Assembly (NCBI GenBank): GCA_964464965.1 | Contig: CAYXHM010000001.1 | Coordinates: forward strand, 310,001 to 374,000 | Direction of reading: 5' to 3' | Length of the DNA stretch: 64,000 nt | From: UBA5543 sp964464965 | GTDB taxonomy: Bacteria; Bacteroidota; Bacteroidia; Chitinophagales; Chitinophagaceae | In this document: one piece after another, positions 1 through 9,275 of the stretch | Layout of the letters: each line of letters begins with the position of its first letter | How positions within the stretch are numbered: the stretch's first letter is position 1 | Notes under the pieces: model-generated | Databases searched by the model: none | The model's input: only the letters and a program-made list of their open reading frames with translations | Told to the model about the DNA's origin: nothing | Translations under genes and position numbers: made by a program

Positions 1-965
1 TATAAGGGAGCATCACCACCCGTTTCGGGCATACAGGATACATTGCTGGTGATAACCGGTACACCGCTCCACATGCTTTCAAGTATAGGTATGCCAAACC
101 CTTCAAATACCGATGCGTAAATATTGGCCGTTGCGCCACGGTATATAGCAGGCATATCGTCTGCATCCACACCATTATCATGCTCACCCAGGAATAATAC
201 TTTTAGTAGCAGATCATGTTGTTTTATATAGCTGCGCACCTGCTCGTAATAACTACCGCTCCCTCTGCCTACCACAGTCAGTGGTATATTTAAAGTATCG
301 CCCAGTTGGTGGACTGCTTTTACAATATTCAGCAGGTTTTTGCGCTCTATGATACTGCCCACCGTCAGCAGGTATTGCTGTGGCAGGTTATACTTTTCCC
401 GCACCCGCTGCATGGTGGTATCATCTACCGGGTGCTGAAATGCAGGGTTACAACTCTGGTAGCAGACCTTTATTTTATCGGCAGGTACTTTATAAAACTG
501 CTGCAAATCCTCAGCGGTTTGCCGGCTGATGGCTATGACGACATCGGCATGTTTACAGGCGTACTTAAACTTTTTGCGGTACACGGCCACGTCAATAGCC
601 TTGTACTGGCTTGGGTAGCGTTCATATATCAGGTCGTGCATGGTGACGACTGACCTGATGCCCTTAAGACCAACGGGTATCTCATGGCTGAGGCCGTGGA
701 AGAGGTCGATGTCCAACTGCCGCAGGTCGTGCCGGATGCCGCTGCTGCGCCATAGCGATGGAAATGTTTTGTACACCCCACCGGGCAGTATAGTATGCAC
801 ATTGCTTTGCGCAGGCGGATGGTACAATGTGCCGGGCCGGGGGGTAGCCAGGTAGTAGTCGTGCTCCGGATAGCCCTCTATAAGAGCGTTGAGCAGGTTA
901 CGGCTGTATTGCCCGAGCCCTGTCTCGTTATGAAAAGCCCGCTTGGCGTCAAATGCTATGCGCAT
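1..965 (-). CDS. Glycosyltransferase family 4 (GT-B), 3'-truncated by window edge
   Basis: About 321 codons are visible and the frame stays open to base 1, so roughly the last 50-70 residues of a normal GT4 protein lie outside. The product begins MRIAFDAKRAFHNETGLGQY, which is the usual first beta strand and Gly-rich loop of a GT-B fold. The C-terminal Rossmann domain follows, with 'LLTVGSIIERKN' as its opening strand and the acceptor/nucleotide-sugar motif 'FEGFGIPILESMWSGVPVI' (E-x7-E type) near the cut end. The protein should transfer a sugar from a nucleotide donor at the cytoplasmic face of the membrane. The ATG at 965-963 is the natural start. The next gene to the right is divergent, so this is the first gene of a leftward unit. 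Donor and acceptor cannot be told from sequence. Confidence 0.85.
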   Translation of the reverse strand, partial: MRIAFDAKRAFHNETGLGQYSRNLLNALIEGYPEHDYYLATPRPGTLYHPPAQSNVHTILPGGVYKTFPSLWRSSGIRHDLRQLDIDLFHGLSHEIPVGLKGIRSVVTMHDLIYERYPSQYKAIDVAVYRKKFKYACKHADVVIAISRQTAEDLQQFYKVPADKIKVCYQSCNPAFQHPVDDTTMQRVREKYNLPQQYLLTVGSIIERKNLLNIVKAVHQLGDTLNIPLTVVGRGSGSYYEQVRSYIKQHDLLLKVLFLGEHDNGVDADDMPAIYRGATANIYASVFEGFGIPILESMWSGVPVITSNVSCMPETGGDAPL

Positions 966-1246
966 GTGTAAAAATAGTCAGTTAAATGGCAAAGGGGAAA
1001 TCCCAAAGAGAAAATTCCAAATTCTAATGTAGTCTCACATCCATGTCATTTTGTTTTTTTATTTGATTTGTATTTGTCTGTGTTGTTCATTCGATTGTTA
1101 TCCCGGTTATCAGCCTTTTATTTGCTAGCTGTTTCACTTTTCCTTTTAATAGGATGTCTTACTATAAACCTTAAAAACAGATTACTACCAACAAATCGTA
1201 ATATAAAACAAACAATTTGCATATATTTATTGGCAATTCTAATCAT

Positions 1247-4200
1247 ATGCAACCTGTAAAAACCATTTTATTCCTTATAGCTGCCTGCTGTAATGCCTTT
1301 GTCGGCACAGCTAAAGATGAAGTTTCAGCAAAGAATTTCAGGCAACAATCGTCATTGTTGTTTATTGAAAATAAAGGGCAGATAACTGATCAGCACGGTA
1401 TTGTGCGCAGTGATATTGACTTCAAACTACAAGCTCCGGGCCTGACGATGTTCATTGGCAACGGCCAAGTGCACTACCAATGGAGCCGTTCTGAAAAGCA
1501 AAAAGAAAAAGTCAAAACCGGGGAAGTTAGTCCCAATGGGCAGAGTCCAAATACCAGGGAAAAATTGCCGCCTTTTCCACAAATGGAACCTGATGAGGAA
1601 CATACAATTACTACCTGCAGGATGGATGTAACACTCATTGGGGCTGACAGAAATGCACAGTTGGTTGCCGAAGAGCAGGACAGTTATTATGAAAACCATA
1701 TAACGAGGGCCACAGGTGAAAAAGGAGTAGTGGCACATACCTACCGTAAACTCACTTACAAAAATATTTATCCGAATATTGACTGGGTATTGTATGTAGG
1801 TACAGGAGAGGTTTTGAAATATGACTTTGTAGTACACCCTGGTGGTAATGCAAATGATATACAGCTGCGCTATGATGGAGCGACAGAACTGAAACTGCAT
1901 AATGGTGCACTTACTGCCATCACAACTTATGGCAGCATTACAGAAAACGCACCCTACACATACAATGCAGAAACCAATCAGCAGGTAGCTTCTGCTTTTG
2001 TACTGAACGGTAATACATTATCCTTCCGGGTAGAAAATAAGGCCAGGGCTACGTTGGTAATAGACCCGCAACTGCACTGGGCCACCTATTATGGGGGAGC
2101 AATGCAGGACTACCTGTACCATGTTACGGGAGATGATAGCGGCTATGTGTACGGAACTGGTTGGACCTATAGTGTTAATAACATTGCCACTACGGGTGCT
2201 TACCAAGATACATTGCCACTCATTTGGTGGACCAGTTCACAATATTATTGTGCGTTCATTGTAAAACTTTCAGATGCCGGTGTAAGGCAGTGGGGAACCT
2301 ATTATTATCCCGGCTGCAGGCTCTGGCTATATTCAGGTAAATTTAAAGGTGGGTTATACCTGTGCGGCCGTGCAGACACCAGCGCCATACCTGTTATGGG
2401 TACCACGGGCACAGAGCAGCCGGGACACGGTGGAGGAGTATATGATGGGGTGCTGGTAAAATTCACAAAAAACGGTATGCCTGAATGGATGACCTATGTT
2501 GGTGGATCAAGTTGGGACCATGTCTACGATCTGGACATAGACGGAAACGGTGATCTTATTATTGGAGGACACACACAAAGCAGCAACAATATGGCGTCAA
2601 CCAATGCGCACCAAACCACTATCAGCAGCGCCTTTTATTCAGGCTTTGTAGCAAAATACAGCCCGCAGGGGGTGCGTAAATGGGGCACTTATTATGGCGA
2701 TACATGGTGGACACATGTTTCGGGGGTTACGGTAGATAAATGGAACAATATATACATATCCGGAAGCACGGATGATACAGCGGGTATTGCCACACCCGGC
2801 ACGCATAAAGACAGTGCATATTTCGCACCCAACAATTCTAATGGTTATTGGGAAGAGGGTTTCATTGCAAAGTTTGATGCATCAGGAAAACGGCTATGGG
2901 GCACTTACGTAGGTGGACCTGGCCGGGACTACCTGTGGGGTGGCCTGGACTGTGATGACAGCGGCAATGTTTATACGAGCGGGTGGACAGAAAGCACTAC
3001 CGGCATTGCCACGCCAGGTGCTTACAAAACAATGATGCCTTCAACTAATTATGCAGGCATGATGATGAAATTTGACTCTTCAGGGCAGCGAAAATGGGGA
3101 ACATATTTAGATAGTAATTACTATTCCGGCTATTATGGCGGGTTAACTATTCATAACAACACGTTGTACCTGTCAGGCTCAACAGGCAACACATCCGACA
3201 TTGCCACACCAGATGCAGCACAGCTTGCATTAAAAGGGCAGTCTGATCTCTACATCCTGAAATTTAGTACGGAAGGCAAAAAAACCTGGGGCAGCTATTT
3301 TGGCGGCTCCGGTGAAGAATATAATAACGGCGGATATGGTGGTAATAATGCCTTTGTCAACACCTGGAATGGCAGCACCAATATTTACCTGCACGGCCAT
3401 ACCAGCAATAGTTATGATGTGAGCACCTTCAACTGCCATCAGTTTACTCATGGTGGCAGCCATGACGGATTCATCGCTAAACTTACAGAGGATACTTTGG
3501 TGTCCATCAACTCAGAAATACCCTTGTATGCATGCGTGGGCGATACAATACAGCTGGGCTACCGCACTACTTACTCATTCCGCAATGGTAATCTTTTTAC
3601 AGCAGAATTGTCTGATGATACAGGCGGCTTTGCCAATCCTATAACCATAGGCAGTGTGGTGAGTGACACTACAGGAGAGATGACCTGCGTGATACCTTTA
3701 AACACTCCGCGTGGGGACAGATACCGCATACGTGTAACTGCCAGCCTGAGGGGTGATACATCGGTACAAAGTGTGAACAAGATATACATCAACAATATTT
3801 ACCCACAGGATTTTTCAGCCACAAGCAACAGCCCCGTGTGCCTTGAAGATACGATAAGGTTCAGTGCTACGTCCACATCGCATGGCATACAATATTCCTG
3901 GAAAGGGGTGTACGGCTTTCACGATACAGGTGCTAATCCGGTGATAGCCAATGCTGCTACCACGAACGATGGGGAGTATATCGTCACAGCAAATTTATAC
4001 GGCTGTAAAGCAAGAGATACAGTAACAGTTTCAACCAAACCACTGCCTTATACTAATATCATCAACCATGATGCAATAGCGCAGAACCTGCCTTGCGAGG
4101 CAGATACTTTAAAGCTTATAACCAGTGACGCTAATCCCGGTACTACCTATAGCTGGACAGGGCCTGCGGGTTTCAGCTCTACTACACAAAATCCTAAAAT

Positions 4201-6085
4201 AGCGCCGGTGCCTTTGACGTACAACGGAAGGTTTATTATTACCACAACGCTGAATGGCTGCGAACAAAAAGATACCCTTAACGCACAGGTAAAACCTTTG
4301 CCACAAAATTTATCGACCAGTGCTACCGGGCCGGTATGCAGCGGTACCAATGTTCAGCTAAGCGCCACATCTACCTCAGCAGGGGTTACCTGGAAGTGGG
4401 AAGGGCCCAATAGTTTTACCACAACATTACAGAACCCCGTCATACTGGCAGCCCAGCCAATACACAATGGCGATTATATTGTAACAGCAACACTCAATGG
4501 CTGCGCAATTAAAGATACCGTAACAGCTGTAGTGAATGTTATCCCTGACAAACCCATCATCAATACCAATACCCCTGTTTGTGAAAAAGACAGCCTTCAC
4601 TTTTCGGTTACAAATGTTGCCACCGGTGCAAGTTATAGTTGGGCAGGGCCACAGGCTTTTACAGGCAGTAAAGAAGATACGGTATTTGAGGCGGGAAGCG
4701 TCAACGCTTCAGGGCAGTACACGCTGACAGTATCTAAAGATGGCTGCAGCAATTCTGAAAATATAACCGTGCTTGTGAAACCCCTGCCTGCCGCTGTGAG
4801 TGTTAGCAACAACGGTCCCATTTGTGAAGGCAACACTTTACAGCTAAGCAGTGGCACCTCTACCACAGGCAGTGCCTATAGCTGGGCAGGCCCGGGTAAC
4901 TTCGGCGCAGGCACACAGAATACCTCTGTTTCCTCAGCTACACCTGCCACTAGCGGATGGTATAAAATGACTGTGACGCTAAGGGGTTGCCTGTTTACTG
5001 ACAGTACATTGGCGACAGTTAACGAGGTGCCTGTTTTATCCAATATAACAGCTAATCAGCCTATATGTCTTGGGGAAACACTCAACCTGTCTGCAGGGAA
5101 CATTAACAACGCTATCTATAGCTGGTACGGCCCCGGTGCTTTTACGGCAAGTGGCCGTACACCTGCAAAGACCAACCTGCAATATGCAGATACGGGCTGG
5201 TACCGTGTAATAGCTACTGCAAATAATTGTGTGTCTGCACCGGACAGTGTATATGTAAAAGCTAATCCTGTACCCTTTGTAGTCATATCTGCCAATAAGG
5301 ACAGTATCTGCCAGGGGGATGCAGTCCAGTTTACTGCATTGCCCAATCAACATGCGGGCACGCCTGTATTTGTATGGAAGGTGAATGGCACGACAACCGG
5401 TACAGGTCTTGTATATAACACTTCCGCCCTGAATGATGGCGATGTAATATCCTGCAGCATGACGGAAAACACAAAGTGCAGCGCGCCATATACTGACCAG
5501 AGTAATGATGTGACGATGTCGGTATTGCAGTGGAAGACCCCGGCTGTAAGTATAGTCGCCGCACCTAACACACCTGTAAAGGTGGGGCAGCAGGTAATGT
5601 TCACTGCCAGCCCTGTAAATGGAGGCATTTTACCTAAATATCAATGGAAGCGCAACGGCAACAATGTACAGGGAGCTACCGGTGCCATATGGAGCGCGAG
5701 CACATTAAGCGATAACGATGAGATATGCGTGGAGATGACCAGCAGCTATATGTGCCCTCAGCCAGCCACTGTAAAAAGCAACTGTATCAATGTAAAAATA
5801 CTGACCGGCATTTACGACAATCAATTAGCCGGTATGGTATCGCTGCATCCAAATCCTAATAATGGCCGTTTTGTATTGTCCGGGCAGGTGTTGCAAACCA
5901 TAACCGGTGCAGTAAAAATAGAAGTACTGAACACATTGGGCCAGGTTGTACACAAAGATGAACTGGAAACTGAAGGTGGCAGGATATATAAAGAAATACA
6001 ATTGCCCCAGGTAGCCAATGGTACCTACATGCTAAGGGTATATAACACAGACATAAGCCATACTATGAAGTTCAACGTGAGGTAG
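1247..6085 (+). CDS. Secreted SBBP beta-propeller / Ig-like repeat protein with T9SS type A sorting domain
   Basis: The frame is open from a TTG at 1217, but the ATG at 1247 gives a clean signal peptide (MQPVKTILFLIAACCNAFVG), so that start is chosen (1,612 residues). Residues ~35-270 resemble the N-terminal domain that often precedes SBBP repeats ('LFIENKGQI'). About 280-790 hold at least seven propeller blades marked by WGTYYG-type strands and 'GN.YISGST..' turns. About 800-1500 hold Ig-like modules of the form 'C.G....L....T..YSW.GP..F'. The last ~80 residues, with 'LHPNPNNGRFVLSG' and a terminal beta sandwich, are a type A type IX secretion signal. The protein is expected to be exported through T9SS and attached to or released from the cell surface. 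The ligand is unknown. It is convergent with the acyltransferase, 13 bases away. Confidence 0.88.
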   Translation: MQPVKTILFLIAACCNAFVGTAKDEVSAKNFRQQSSLLFIENKGQITDQHGIVRSDIDFKLQAPGLTMFIGNGQVHYQWSRSEKQKEKVKTGEVSPNGQSPNTREKLPPFPQMEPDEEHTITTCRMDVTLIGADRNAQLVAEEQDSYYENHITRATGEKGVVAHTYRKLTYKNIYPNIDWVLYVGTGEVLKYDFVVHPGGNANDIQLRYDGATELKLHNGALTAITTYGSITENAPYTYNAETNQQVASAFVLNGNTLSFRVENKARATLVIDPQLHWATYYGGAMQDYLYHVTGDDSGYVYGTGWTYSVNNIATTGAYQDTLPLIWWTSSQYYCAFIVKLSDAGVRQWGTYYYPGCRLWLYSGKFKGGLYLCGRADTSAIPVMGTTGTEQPGHGGGVYDGVLVKFTKNGMPEWMTYVGGSSWDHVYDLDIDGNGDLIIGGHTQSSNNMASTNAHQTTISSAFYSGFVAKYSPQGVRKWGTYYGDTWWTHVSGVTVDKWNNIYISGSTDDTAGIATPGTHKDSAYFAPNNSNGYWEEGFIAKFDASGKRLWGTYVGGPGRDYLWGGLDCDDSGNVYTSGWTESTTGIATPGAYKTMMPSTNYAGMMMKFDSSGQRKWGTYLDSNYYSGYYGGLTIHNNTLYLSGSTGNTSDIATPDAAQLALKGQSDLYILKFSTEGKKTWGSYFGGSGEEYNNGGYGGNNAFVNTWNGSTNIYLHGHTSNSYDVSTFNCHQFTHGGSHDGFIAKLTEDTLVSINSEIPLYACVGDTIQLGYRTTYSFRNGNLFTAELSDDTGGFANPITIGSVVSDTTGEMTCVIPLNTPRGDRYRIRVTASLRGDTSVQSVNKIYINNIYPQDFSATSNSPVCLEDTIRFSATSTSHGIQYSWKGVYGFHDTGANPVIANAATTNDGEYIVTANLYGCKARDTVTVSTKPLPYTNIINHDAIAQNLPCEADTLKLITSDANPGTTYSWTGPAGFSSTTQNPKIAPVPLTYNGRFIITTTLNGCEQKDTLNAQVKPLPQNLSTSATGPVCSGTNVQLSATSTSAGVTWKWEGPNSFTTTLQNPVILAAQPIHNGDYIVTATLNGCAIKDTVTAVVNVIPDKPIINTNTPVCEKDSLHFSVTNVATGASYSWAGPQAFTGSKEDTVFEAGSVNASGQYTLTVSKDGCSNSENITVLVKPLPAAVSVSNNGPICEGNTLQLSSGTSTTGSAYSWAGPGNFGAGTQNTSVSSATPATSGWYKMTVTLRGCLFTDSTLATVNEVPVLSNITANQPICLGETLNLSAGNINNAIYSWYGPGAFTASGRTPAKTNLQYADTGWYRVIATANNCVSAPDSVYVKANPVPFVVISANKDSICQGDAVQFTALPNQHAGTPVFVWKVNGTTTGTGLVYNTSALNDGDVISCSMTENTKCSAPYTDQSNDVTMSVLQWKTPAVSIVAAPNTPVKVGQQVMFTASPVNGGILPKYQWKRNGNNVQGATGAIWSASTLSDNDEICVEMTSSYMCPQPATVKSNCINVKILTGIYDNQLAGMVSLHPNPNNGRFVLSGQVLQTITGAVKIEVLNTLGQVVHKDELETEGGRIYKEIQLPQVANGTYMLRVYNTDISHTMKFNVR

Positions 6086-6098
6086 GACAGTGCCTGCG

Positions 6099-7214
6099 CT
6101 ATTGCCGGGCCACAATCCTATCCTTCAGCATCATAAAAGGTTTCTCAACGATGAAGTACAACAGTGCAGCGGCGATAATGGAAGCTGCCGTGCAGATAAA
6201 GAAGGACAGATTCCCGTCAGTTGGTATATCGTAGCGGGGCAGTTGCTGCTGTACTACGTTTACCACCATCTTATGAGACAGGTACATGCCATATGAAAGC
6301 GTAGCAATAGTTGTGGTTATTTTAGAACTGAACTTATTAAGCAGGCTATTGGCAGCCGTACCGGAAGCTACCATGCAGCCAAAGGCAATTGCCAGCAGGG
6401 CAAAGCCGAATATAGTGGCGTGGTAGCTGAGGGGCTCTTCTGTAACAAAGTACGCCACTACTGCAAACATCAGGCCGAGTAGCAACAACAGGTTGGGATA
6501 TTTGTGCATGGCCTGGGCTGCGCGCGGATACCACACTGTAATGCCGCCTATAGCAATGCCTGCAAGCAAGGGGTCTAGCCGGTTGTAGCTGGGGTAGTAT
6601 ATCCACTTGTACCAGGTGAGGCCAAAAGTATCTGTACCTATTGCAGGTTCTATAATGTTGTTCCACCCCAGTAGCCTGATGCCCATGCCCGCAAGGAAAA
6701 GTACGACCAATATATACGGCGCTACCCTGCCGGCTTTTATCCATACCAGCAGCAATATAGTGAGCGGCAACAGCAGGTAAAACTGCTCCTCTACACACAG
6801 CGACCATGCATGCGAGAAGGCGCGGTGGTGCCGCAGATCCAGGCCGTAGTTTTGTGTGAACGTGAGGTATTTCCATAGGGGTGCCAGTCCGCCCTGCCAT
6901 TCCCGCGCATCGGGCAGTAAAAAGTAGAGCGTGAGTACGGTCCAGAATGCAGGCAATATCCTGAAGCCACGCTTGATGAAAAATGTCTCAAGAGAGAAGT
7001 CGCCACGCTGTATGCCCTTAAATATCTGGCCGGATATAAGGTAACCACTCAGCACAAAAAACAGGTCCACACCAGCCCAGCCGAACTGGCAATAGATGTC
7101 TATCCACTCCGGATGACTGAACATCCTGTAGTGGTACAGGAACACGAGCGTGATGGCGAGTGCCCGCAGGTGGTCGAGCGCGGGGATGCGGTTGGGGTGT
7201 TTTTGTGTGGGCAT
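6099..7214 (-). CDS. Acyltransferase 3 family membrane protein (OafA/YrhL-like)
   Basis: This is an integral membrane O-acyltransferase of 371 residues with about ten hydrophobic segments. The N-terminal family signature 'LDHLRALAITLVFLYHY', then 'GVDLFFVLSGYLISG' and 'HAWSLCVEEQFYLLLPL', are the conserved blocks of the acyltransferase 3 family, which moves acyl groups from a cytoplasmic donor onto extracytoplasmic sugars or lipids. No C-terminal SGNH domain is present. The frame is open upstream to 7364, but those ~50 extra residues are not family-like, so the ATG at 7214 (MPTQKHPNRIPALDHLRA) is preferred. It stands alone between a convergent and a divergent gene. A role in O-acetylating a surface glycan is an inference from family and from the polysaccharide locus nearby. 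Confidence 0.88.
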   Translation of the reverse strand: MPTQKHPNRIPALDHLRALAITLVFLYHYRMFSHPEWIDIYCQFGWAGVDLFFVLSGYLISGQIFKGIQRGDFSLETFFIKRGFRILPAFWTVLTLYFLLPDAREWQGGLAPLWKYLTFTQNYGLDLRHHRAFSHAWSLCVEEQFYLLLPLTILLLVWIKAGRVAPYILVVLFLAGMGIRLLGWNNIIEPAIGTDTFGLTWYKWIYYPSYNRLDPLLAGIAIGGITVWYPRAAQAMHKYPNLLLLLGLMFAVVAYFVTEEPLSYHATIFGFALLAIAFGCMVASGTAANSLLNKFSSKITTTIATLSYGMYLSHKMVVNVVQQQLPRYDIPTDGNLSFFICTAASIIAAALLYFIVEKPFMMLKDRIVARQ

Positions 7215-7409
7215 GAATAAAGTTAATACCCGGAATCCAAAATTAAAGAATTTCAAATCGGTGTTTAAATTATGTTGCTGCTTGTTGTTACTCAACTTTC
7301 TTTGGGATTTGCAACGAATGGAGATATTCGGTTCGGTTATTTTGGCACAAGTTTTGGTTAACACAGTATTGGTGTAAGAAAATTACGGATGTAGAAAAAA
7401 TATGTACCT

Positions 7410-8510
7410 ATGAGAAAGTTGTTGGTTTACACATTGTCATTATCAGCATTGCTGGCTGCGGGTAGCTGTCGCGAAACAAGGCACCGCAACCCCGTGCCGC
7501 TGCCACCTGAACAACCTGAAAAGGTAGAGGGCCTGTATATGGGCGTAGTAGGCTTTAATAATAACGTGACCGTAACGCCGGTGACAGATGACATGACGAT
7601 AGTAAAAAATTCGATAAACGGCCTGGGCAACGAGCCCGACGCCACCGCACTGTGCTACGGCATGACTAAGGGGCTGGACCTGCTGGAAGATGCCGATAGA
7701 AAGCAGGATTTTGACATGACATATATGGTAGTGTTTACCGATGGTTTTGACAACTACTCTTCAAACTTCTTCCCGGGGGTGTACCAGGACGAGGTGGTAG
7801 ATTATACCCGTGATATACTGAATGATGCAAAAGTATCGGGCAAGCCTGTACGGGTTTATACGCTGGGGTTGGCAGGCAAGGGCACGCTGAAGGATGATGA
7901 GCTGCGCGACCTGGCTGTGAACGGCAGCTACAGGAGGGCCACCAGCGCTACGCTGAACAGTACCTTCCGGGAAATAGCTGATGCTGTAATGTCCACAGCT
8001 AAGAATGTGGAGATAGTAACCAATGCTGTACCTATATCTGCCGCTAACCCTAAATATGTGCAGGTGACCATCACTGCCGTCGCAGACAGGATACGCACAG
8101 ATTTTGTAATAGAAGGTATGCTGACCAATGGCGATGGTAAATCACCTCAATTCACTGTTACGTCTGTAAGCCCCGGCCTTACTTTTGACGGGTCGGGTGG
8201 CAATATCAGCGGGACTGTTGTTACCAGGAATGGCATTAAAAAAGCAGTGTTGCCGTTGAGCAACCTGACCATTGCCCCGCGCAATGGCACAGAGCCCTAC
8301 GTGGTACAAAAGATGGTGGTAAAAATTAAATACAAGTTTACCGATGAATACGTGGAAGACGTAGAAGACACCAAAACGGAAGATGCTATAGCCAAGAATG
8401 TGGGTATAGTGCTGGTACTGGACTGCAGCCAATCTCTGGGGCAGGATTTTGCACCCATGAAAAACTATGCTAAAGAATTTGTGAATACCATCATGGCGAA
8501 AAAGAAATAA
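7410..8510 (+). CDS. Putative lipoprotein with circularly permuted von Willebrand A domain
   Basis: The 366-residue product has a lipoprotein-like signal (hydrophobic stretch ending AAGSC, Cys20). After it the sequence enters a vWA fold at its second strand (~41-60, 'YMGVVGFNNNVTVTPVTDD'), then a MIDAS-type threonine (Thr79 in 'PDATALCYG'), then 'VVFTDGFDN' with Asp111. The first vWA strand and helix, carrying the metal-binding DxSxS (Asp338-Ser342 in 'VLVLDCSQSLG'), lie at the extreme C-terminus. About 200-325 is a beta-rich insert. All three MIDAS elements are thus present but in permuted order. The likely location is lipid-anchored in the periplasm or at the surface; the ligand is unknown. 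It is monocistronic with a hairpin terminator after it. The lipobox is not the strict consensus (Ala at -3). Confidence 0.75.
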   Translation: MRKLLVYTLSLSALLAAGSCRETRHRNPVPLPPEQPEKVEGLYMGVVGFNNNVTVTPVTDDMTIVKNSINGLGNEPDATALCYGMTKGLDLLEDADRKQDFDMTYMVVFTDGFDNYSSNFFPGVYQDEVVDYTRDILNDAKVSGKPVRVYTLGLAGKGTLKDDELRDLAVNGSYRRATSATLNSTFREIADAVMSTAKNVEIVTNAVPISAANPKYVQVTITAVADRIRTDFVIEGMLTNGDGKSPQFTVTSVSPGLTFDGSGGNISGTVVTRNGIKKAVLPLSNLTIAPRNGTEPYVVQKMVVKIKYKFTDEYVEDVEDTKTEDAIAKNVGIVLVLDCSQSLGQDFAPMKNYAKEFVNTIMAKKK

Positions 8511-8532
8511 AATATTTATAAAAACTGTATCG

Positions 8533-8565
8533 CAGCCTGCACGTTTTGTGCGGGCTGTTTTTTTT
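8533..8565 (+). terminator. Rho-independent terminator after the vWA lipoprotein gene
   Basis: Stem 8533-8542 pairs with 8548-8557 (CAGCCTGCAC / GTGCGGGCTG, one G-T wobble) around a 5-base loop and is followed by an eight-T run. It lies 22 bases past the stop codon. Confidence 0.8.
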
Positions 8566-8624
8566 ATAAGGGTTTTGAGGTGTGGAACTTTTGATTAACA
8601 GGCGTTGCAAATGCACACTCTGGT

Positions 8625-8648
8625 TAATCCTCGTTACAACGAGAATTA
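8625..8648. promoter_or_regulatory. Imperfect dyad upstream of the sigma-factor operon
   Basis: CTCGTT-AC-AACGAG (8630-8643) is a perfect dyad, extended by TAAT/ATTA after one mismatch. It lies about 130 bases before the sigma gene, in a 270-base gap that otherwise holds only the preceding terminator and a candidate ECF promoter. No poly-T follows, so a protein-binding site is more likely than a terminator. The binding protein is unknown. Confidence 0.35.
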
Positions 8649-8743
8649 GTGGGGAAGGTGTTGCGATGTAAAGCCAGGTAGCATCAGGACCATGAACTGA
8701 TAGCTTTCCTTCAGCCCGTACCCAAAAATATTCTCCCTTCTTT

Positions 8744-8780
8744 TGTAACTTTTCCGCAGTATGCCCGATTTAGCTTTTGA
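8744..8780 (+). promoter_or_regulatory. Candidate ECF-type promoter for the sigma operon
   Basis: TGTAACTTTT lies 37 bases before the sigma start codon. A TGTAAC-like upstream element is often seen before Bacteroidota ECF operons that control themselves. The downstream element is not clear, so this is a weak call based on one motif and position. Confidence 0.25.
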
Positions 8781-9263
8781 ATGGAACTGAACGACTATAA
8801 CACTTGTGTACGGGAGTGGTCTGATGCTGTCTTTCGCTTTGCCAGTAAATGCACCGGCAATGCAGAGGATGCCAGGGATGTTGTCCAGAACAGTTTTGCG
8901 GTGTTGTGGGAAAAGAAAAAGGACGTAACCCCGGCCAAGGCCAAGTCCTTCCTCTTCCAGGTGGCATACAACCAGAGCGTGGATATGTACCGCAAGGGCC
9001 GCAGGATGAGCTATAAGGAAGAGGTAACGCACAGCGGCACTACCACTATAGCTAACCCCGACCTGAAGAAGGTGCTTGACAGGGCCCTGTCGAGGCTGGA
9101 CGAACAGGCAAGAGCGCTGGTATTGCTGAAGGATTATGAAGGGTACAACTATGAGGAAATAGGCCAGATAACAGGATTGAGCAGCAGCCAGGTGAAGGTG
9201 TACCTGCACCGCGCGCGCAAAAGCCTGAAGGAGTACCTGGTAAAAGTTGAAAACATTATATAA
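8781..9263 (+). CDS. ECF-type RNA polymerase sigma-70 factor
   Basis: The 160-residue protein has the size and two-domain plan of an extracytoplasmic-function sigma factor. Region 2 is at ~8-75 ('AEDARDVVQNSFAVLWEKK', 'AKSFLFQVAYNQSVDMYRK', the part that contacts the -10 element). A short linker follows, then region 4 at ~100-152 ('ALVLLKDYEGYNYEEIGQI' plus 'SSSQVKVYLHRARKSLKEYL', a helix-turn-helix reading the -35 element). It is the first gene of a tight three-gene operon, 12 bases before a membrane protein that is probably its anti-sigma factor and then an outer-membrane barrel. This suggests an envelope-responsive regulon. There is no TonB receptor or FecR-type domain nearby, so it is not a classical FecI/FecR module. 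Confidence 0.92.
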   Translation: MELNDYNTCVREWSDAVFRFASKCTGNAEDARDVVQNSFAVLWEKKKDVTPAKAKSFLFQVAYNQSVDMYRKGRRMSYKEEVTHSGTTTIANPDLKKVLDRALSRLDEQARALVLLKDYEGYNYEEIGQITGLSSSQVKVYLHRARKSLKEYLVKVENII

Positions 9264-9275
9264 AAAACAGAAGCT

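Noticed and set aside
1068..1259. 63-codon hydrophobic small protein before the propeller gene
   Set aside because: The AT-rich gap gives hydrophobic codons by chance, it overlaps the true start of the next gene, and has no supporting motif.
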